This document shows, one piece after another, positions 58,721 through 64,000 of a stretch of 64,000 nt of DNA. Every line of letters begins with the position of its first letter. Positions within the stretch are counted from its first letter, which is position 1. Source of the DNA: Amaurobius ferox (lineage: Eukaryota; Arthropoda; Arachnida; Araneae; Amaurobiidae). Under the pieces are notes generated by a model. It worked only from the letters and a program-made list of their open reading frames with translations. It was not told the origin of the DNA and did not search any database. Made by a program: the position numbers and the translations under genes. The stretch spans positions 143,337,051 through 143,401,050 of the forward strand of contig OX578133.1 in the NCBI GenBank assembly GCA_951213105.1. Direction: 5' to 3'.

Positions 58721-59153
58721 GCTTAGTTTTTTTATTTCGTTTGCTTCATTTTTAATTCAGTTATTTTCTTCCTTTACCCCGTTTTTTAATTAGATTGAGA
58801 TTTATAAACAAGTGATTTGAATCCCTTGTTGGAGGTCTACCTTCCGCTTTGGTATTTTCCCGTCCATTCATTATGTTCCATCTCCGGTTCCTGACCCCAG
58901 GTTTATTAACCCCATTTTCTTCTCACGCCGTTGGCAACACCCTTTCGCTATTTCTGCCACGTTTGCTGTTCCTGCAACAGTTGCCGATCTTTTTCTGACG
59001 AGTGCAGTTTGCGCTTCTTGTGTCTCCTGACGAAGAAGGCTGTTTTTATCCTTCAAAACAGATCGATACTTTTAATTTTTATTATATGCTCCTTTTAATA
59101 AAATTACTTGAATTTTTGCAATGGTGTCTTACTGATGAAGTATATAATTCCCA
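58721..59153 (+). other. Probable 3' tail of the PLE relic
   Basis: T-rich, then a moderately complex stretch (58830-59060) with two CTGACGA sites at 58995 and 59027. The second is followed by GAAGG...CCTTC and AAAA, a weak hammerhead-ribozyme-like layout. The TTTTATTATATGCTCCTTTT at about 59076 may be near the end. No gene. Confidence 0.4.
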
Positions 59154-59251
59154 TCAAATCTTTAATTGCCGGTCGATTTGAAAAAGTTTCTGATGGAAAA
59201 CTAAACAGACATGGTCTATGATTTTTGCCACATGCATGTTGTTTCCATTGT
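59154..59251 (-). other. Candidate exon A2, relative of A1
   Basis: The minus strand has TTTGTCTTCGTAG, an acceptor-like site, then a frame reading NGNNMHVAKIIDHVCLVFHQ and KLFQIDRQLKI, ending in a stop at 59154. The alignment with A1 includes the preceding intron-like sequence (GGCGCGTGGCTGCTAATTAA against GGCACGTAGCTGTCAATTAA). The frame is also open upstream to 59423. Function unknown. Confidence 0.4.
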
Positions 59252-59459
59252 CTACGAAGACAAATGAAAACAATGGATTAATTAGCAGCCACGCGCCGAG
59301 AAGTGACAAACTTCCTTTACGGCTTCCACTCGTGTTAAATAAGTGAAGACCACTGGATGCACACAAGGCAAGTAAGTGGTGCTGCACATAACTTGAGCAT
59401 TTGTTTTCCAACTCCAATTTCAAGGAATTCCTTTTGTGTCAATTTGATTTCAGTGGAAA

Positions 59460-59755
59460 TGTTACCTTAAAGGCCGAATACACGGACTTGCTTATTAACA
59501 TTCGTTAATAAATATACGGACATGCTTAGTAACATTAATTAGTAATCATGCTTTAGCAAATAAAGAGGAAAAAAGCTTATTGAAAAAATAAAATAAAAAA
59601 TATAGTCTTTTTACTTGTAAAGATGTGTTATCTATGGACAGGTTTGACGTTTGAGTAGTTTTCTAAATTTAAAAAAATGTCATAGTACAAATATTTTGAC
59701 ACAATTGAAACATATTTTTGAAGTAGTCTAAATTTACTCAAGGGAAATTTAAAGT
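59460..59755. other. No gene seen
   Basis: AT-rich; CGGACATGCTTAGTAACATT is a near repeat of the preceding CGGACTTGCTTATTAACATT (59480-59540). Confidence 0.4.
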
Positions 59756-61803
59756 TAAAAAATTTGATGTGGGCAGCACATGACTTTCGAAATGACTTTC
59801 CTAATTTAACTTAATGCAATCAATTTACTTCTTTCACAGTTAAAAACTGATGAAAAGATCCACGGCACAGTGTTTGTAACGTTGAATTTCACATTTGGCG
59901 TTCTTCCGGATGACAACATGTAAAGCTATTTCGTACTTAATTAATTTATATTTCATACAACACTGAATTAACAATTATCAATATTGATAGCATCCTCACT
60001 AAGCAATATAGTCCATATACTAAACGATTTTAATAGTAAATTCATCAATAAATCATCAATTATTTCATTAACTTGGCGTCATTTTTACAATTTTGTCGAT
60101 ATTTTCGTCAATCTGGGGCTAAATATTACCAAGTCAGCGATATTTCACTAGATTATTGCCACGTTCTCCATATGTATCGTTAAGAGTTACAAACAAATGC
60201 ATTTGTTATATATTAGATAGTATATGACGGGATTATCCATCATATAACGGAATTAAATGTTTACAAATCGTTTCCTCCTATTAGAGTCAAATTTATCAAT
60301 TTGGCGACATTTTCGTCAAGCTGTCAATATTGCAAAAAGTCGCCAAGTTTGCGACATCCCGCCAAATTTTTCGCCAAGCATTACGGGCGGAAGAGAAAAT
60401 GCGTTATTCTTATAGTCGTTTGTAATGTTCTTTCCAAGATATTGAAATTTCATCAATTAATCGTCATTTCCAGTGATTTATTGTCATTGTTTTTATCAAT
60501 TTGGCAACATTAAAAAAACTTGTCAAGTTGGCTATATGCATCCAAAATTCGTCGCCAAAATTTCGCCAAGCGTTACAGACGGAGAAATAGGTTACTCTTA
60601 TAGTAGATAAACAACTAATGATGTCCAAATACAAAACTATTTCCCAATGCATCTTCGTGGGTTACTCTTATTTCGTGGGTTACTAAACTATTACCCAATG
60701 ACTTCGTTGGTTCGAGGCACTTTTTGAACCCTCAATAATTTTATTGTGGGTTTCTCGAACCCTCAACATTTTTTTCCCGTGAATTTTAGTAGGGGAAATG
60801 TACGCACATATGCATACATTTTGTATTTCGTTATCCATTCTTCAAGTTTCTTAATTCTTTTCGTTATTCATCATCCGTTTACTACAAAGTGTGTATAGAA
60901 ATTTACCCTTCAGACTATTTTTTGTATTCTGGATACCAGATTTTAACTCGGAAATGATTTAAAGAGAAATTTGGTGACAATTTTAACATTGTAAAAATAC
61001 CTAAATAAATAAATTTTGCATTCTTTTAATTTTTATAAAAACAATTGAGTTGAAAATTCACACAGTATTTGTATATAACAATGTTGCGCTTACAAAGGCA
61101 GAATAAATTAAATAAATAATTATCTAGAGAAAATGTATTTTTCTTAGATTTAAATCTTTTTTTAAATGCATGGATCATTTTATTTCAAATTTTCGAACCT
61201 CCAATAATTTTTCATGTCGGAGCCTATGACCCAATGTATCTTCTCTCGGGAATGGAACGAGCTAAATCCACGAGAATGATAATAACAAATTTATCGCATA
61301 ATATTTCATACGAAAAGTGAACATATTTTGCAATAGTTAATACTTTTTTTAATTTTATATGATTTTTTGATAAATGTATTTAAAAAATGTGCAATATCTG
61401 GAGAACGGTTCATGCTAGCGTAAGTTTATGTTAATCGTTTTCTAATGAAAATTTACTTTAGAAATGATTATTTATGTCACTTTATTGAAGGTTTTGATTT
61501 TTTGATGATTTTTTTCAAAATTTGGGAGTGTTCTGAACATTTGATTACGTTTAGAAAAATAGGCTTTCAGCATTCACTTATTATAATTTTTGTACCAAAT
61601 TTCGTTCGAGTCGCTTCATTCGTTCTTGAGGTATCGTCTCTATAAACGTACTGACACACTCATACACATAGACATCTCCTCAAAAGCGTTTGATTCGTGT
61701 TCAGGAATGCTTGAAATGTGCTCTTCCGTTGAAACTGGAATTTAATTCGAATATTTGACTCCGTCACAATACTTTCCTTAAACATTATTATATAAAGAAA
61801 GTA
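59756..61803 (-). repeat. R1 repeat copy E, with internal insertion
   Basis: Reverse copy from GATGTGGGCAGCACATGACT (59764) to CGTCACAATACTTTCCTTAA...AGAAAGTA (61763-61803). It has the usual CGCCAAG/TTGGCGACAT quasi-repeats and the TTGATTCGTGTTCAGGAATG block. A separate insertion interrupts it at 60701-61228. Confidence 0.7.
60701..61228. mobile_element. 528-bp insertion in R1 copy E
   Basis: Bounded by ACCCAATG at 60693-60700 and 61229-61236, where other R1 copies have one ACCCAATG-like site. The right end, reversed, reads CATAGGCTCCGACATG, which resembles hAT termini; the left end is less clear. No coding sequence. The region just before (60592-60680) also has a local duplication of GGTTACTCTTA. 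Confidence 0.45.
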
Positions 61804-63060
61804 AAGTGCAAACAGATGCAAAAGAATACATTGAAATATTTATCATAATTTCAATGAATATTTTTAAACGCCTTCAATTAAAATGATTGTAAAAGTATAT
61901 AAACATGATTTTTTTTTCTCTGAAGTTGCGAACTTTACTAAAGTTTTCTTAAACAGTGGTTTTATTAGTCTGTTAGTTACAGGATTTAATATACTTCAAA
62001 TAAATAATGTTTCTCAAAATTAATAATTAAAAATAATTCTAAATAATTAATACAAGTTTTTCTATATGGCCCTGGAATTATCAGCATGGCCCTGAGAGTT
62101 CCATTCTAGTAGGAGGATCGAGATTGAGATTTTTCAAAGTCAATTCCTTCAAACCAGTATTTTTTCCCTTGTCATCCACTTTTTGTAGAGCCTCTACGCT
62201 CATCCTTCCTTTTCTGTGGGGCAAGGGATAGCTAGGGATGATCTGTCTCCAATTATGGTTGTGCAGTCCTTTGGTTCTCCTGCCTGAGCGCAAATTGCAT
62301 AAAACTGTCTCAAAGGGAAATGCAAAGCATGTTTACTTTTGCAACATATGCTCTATATCAAATAATTTTAACACCACCTAACTGTCCAGCATAGAACCGA
62401 ACGGGTGACTCCATTGTGATTTCTTTGTTTTATGAGTTTTTAAAAACTTCACCTTTGGTTTATGATCTTTGTTTTCAAAACACAAAACACCTTATTGTTG
62501 TACACAATTGACATTTGTAACTTTGACAGATTCAGCCTTACAATAAAATCAAACTGTTATAAATTGATCTCTAATTAAAACATATGTAAAAGAGGAAATA
62601 ATACAAAGTAAATCGTTACAGCTAATAAATTCATGTAAAAATAGTACCATCATGTCTGAAAATATTCGCTGCTCGATAATGAATGGTTTGTATAGATAAG
62701 TGGAGTTGAGTGCATGAATGTAGTACCGGACGTCAAAAACCATGAGGTCAATAACATATAAAAAATATAAATCCATTATACGTGTGTGCAGTTAACACTC
62801 CAGTTGGTGAATGCTGCTTGTTACAAACTATGCAGCTGTTTAAAAGTGTTTGAGAAAATTGTAGTTTTCAAACTTCAATGTGTGAATGTTGAAACTGAGT
62901 ACTAGTCAGACTTTTAGTAATTCTTAACATAACGTTTACTATTAGATTTTTGAAAACCTCATTGCTGAAGCATGATGAATAGTGTGGGAAATGTTTTGCA
63001 TTAAACTGAAACTGATGAATCTTGTCATAAATATCAGTGCTAAATGATCATCTTGCATAT
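61804..63060. other. No gene seen
   Basis: 62050-62300 has more balanced composition and a 70-codon minus frame (MRSGRRTKGLHNHNWRQIIP...) that I do not recognise; it could be a fragment of an exon or of an element. The rest is AT-rich. Confidence 0.35.
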
Positions 63061-63494
63061 AAATGGATATATCGAGAACACTTACTTATTTAGAAGAATT
63101 GTATTCATTGGGAATGATTTATTTTCTAGATAATATGGGTAGGTTAAAAATTTACAAGCTTCAAGAAGTTATCGCCCACCTTCGCGATTTGAGTGGCTTT
63201 GCCTCCTACTCGTCGGCGCTCGCTGAACTATTTCAAGCCAAAACAGTTTATTGCAGAGTATTTCGCTACCATTTCTCTGCAAATGCACTAAATTTTATAT
63301 TTTTGTATGTTATAGTTTTGCGGTACAAGATGCAAAAAAACGTGAAATTCGTCAAAAAGTGGCAGCGGCTATATTTTCGGGTATATATATATATATATAT
63401 ATATATATACCCAGAAGACACGTATTTTAAAAGCTGTACTATGTCCACTCTCACTAAACTAAAGGCAATAAGAATCCAAACATATAGATTTTAA
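63061..63494 (+). other. Frame of 143 codons, probably not a gene
   Basis: The frame MDISRTLTYLEELYSLGMIY... passes through the dispersed GCTATAG/GCGGTACAAG repeat (63270-63335, also at 45.7 and 46.0 kb) and a (TA)n tract (63380-63408). It resembles no family I know. Confidence 0.3.
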
Positions 63495-63800
63495 TGATCA
63501 AAGCAGATACCATACCATAACCACTATCCACCATGACGAATCCAGCACCAATACATCTGCTAGAAATTATCTATTATATAAGAATGTACTCATCCTTAAC
63601 TTGTGTAAAGGTGGCACAGACTCCCTAACGTGATCAACACACGGGAGGTTCGGCATCCAAATATATGTGGTAGCTCTCAGTTACGGTTATATCATAAAAT
63701 TTGCATATAATGTTACACAGAAAACGCTTCGGAAAGCCTTGTGCAATTGCACCATGGAGGAAGTTAATATCGCTATTGTAACGATAGTAATAGAAAAAAT
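63495..63800. other. No gene seen
   Basis: Nothing recognised before the RT fragment. Confidence 0.35.
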
Positions 63801-63805
63801 TAAAT

Positions 63806-64000
63806 AAAGTAAGAAAAAATTAAAACCATATCTGAAGATTTACATTATAAAAGTTATGATTTTAATGATTTGTTCAGTAATATAGATATTAAAGATCTTT
63901 TTGCCATTTTGTTGGAAGTCTACGAAAAATATAATATGCAAAAACTAATTACTCTAGGTAAATTTAAAACTTTGGTTAATCTTGTACTATTTGAAACCGT
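63806..64000 (+). pseudogene. PLE reverse-transcriptase fragment at window edge
   Basis: It reads KKLKPYLKI, then after a frameshift YDFNDLFSNIDIKDLFAILL and EVYEKYNMQKLI, running off the edge at LVNLVLFETV. This matches the motif A region of the 35180 element (TFDFKDLFNNININDLYRII, LGIFEKYNI). The catalytic Asp of motif A is kept (YDF). No frame for the GIY-YIG part is seen upstream, so the copy is probably 5' truncated. Confidence 0.8.

Overview
This window looks like an AT-rich, intron-era eukaryotic (probably arthropod, tentatively arachnid) intergenic region made mostly of transposable-element debris. The reasons are: no prokaryotic operons; long (TA)n, (CAGA)n and A-runs; Tc1/mariner, hAT, Helitron and Penelope-like (PLE) remnants; and no recognisable multi-exon host gene. 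The spider guess rests only on the style of the repeats and transposases and is weak.

Layout. 1.7-11 kb: two direct copies of an unclassified ~1.75-kb repeat (family R1). Its ends are inverted repeats of the type ACTTTCCTTATATA, and the left one sits in a 40-bp palindrome. The first copy carries a precise insertion (between 2297 A and 7940 T) of three head-to-tail non-autonomous Helitrons. 11.6-21 kb: a chain of elements separated by (TA)n tracts. In order these are a 5'-truncated PLE reverse transcriptase between 0.6-kb inverted repeats (with a 956-bp insertion inside it), a dead Tc1 transposon, a dead mariner-like transposon with a DUF4817/DDE-type transposase (with a 1181-bp insertion inside it), an RT splinter inside a microsatellite, and a 931-bp CAGGGTGTCC element. 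21-28 kb: an LTR-like unit, a pair of 98%-identical 321-bp direct repeats, another R1 copy, and one arm of a long inverted repeat. 28-34 kb: mostly featureless, with a decayed hAT-type (GTF2IRD2/ZBED-like) transposase at 32.6-33.1 kb.

The most informative locus is 35180-37927. It is a nearly intact PLE open reading frame of 915 codons with its GIY-YIG endonuclease at the N-terminus, before the reverse transcriptase. This permuted order matches the Naiad type of PLE. It is broken by a single in-frame TAA. At 57.4-58.7 kb there are two opposed remnants of a PLE with the classical order (RT, then GIY-YIG), so both architectures lie within 23 kb. Another RT fragment of the first type runs off the right edge.

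38-64 kb: the second inverted-repeat arm, tandem ~145-bp units with tRNA T-arm-like motifs, four reverse-strand R1 copies (one split by a 1288-bp hAT-type MITE with a perfect 8-bp target duplication, one split by a 528-bp insertion), a 52-bp perfect palindrome, a reverse Helitron relic, and duplicated minus-strand segments at 53.8/59.2 kb and 54.7/55.7 kb with splice-like borders. Those duplicated segments are the only hint of host-type exons. I could not assign any cellular gene, rRNA, functional tRNA or CRISPR array.
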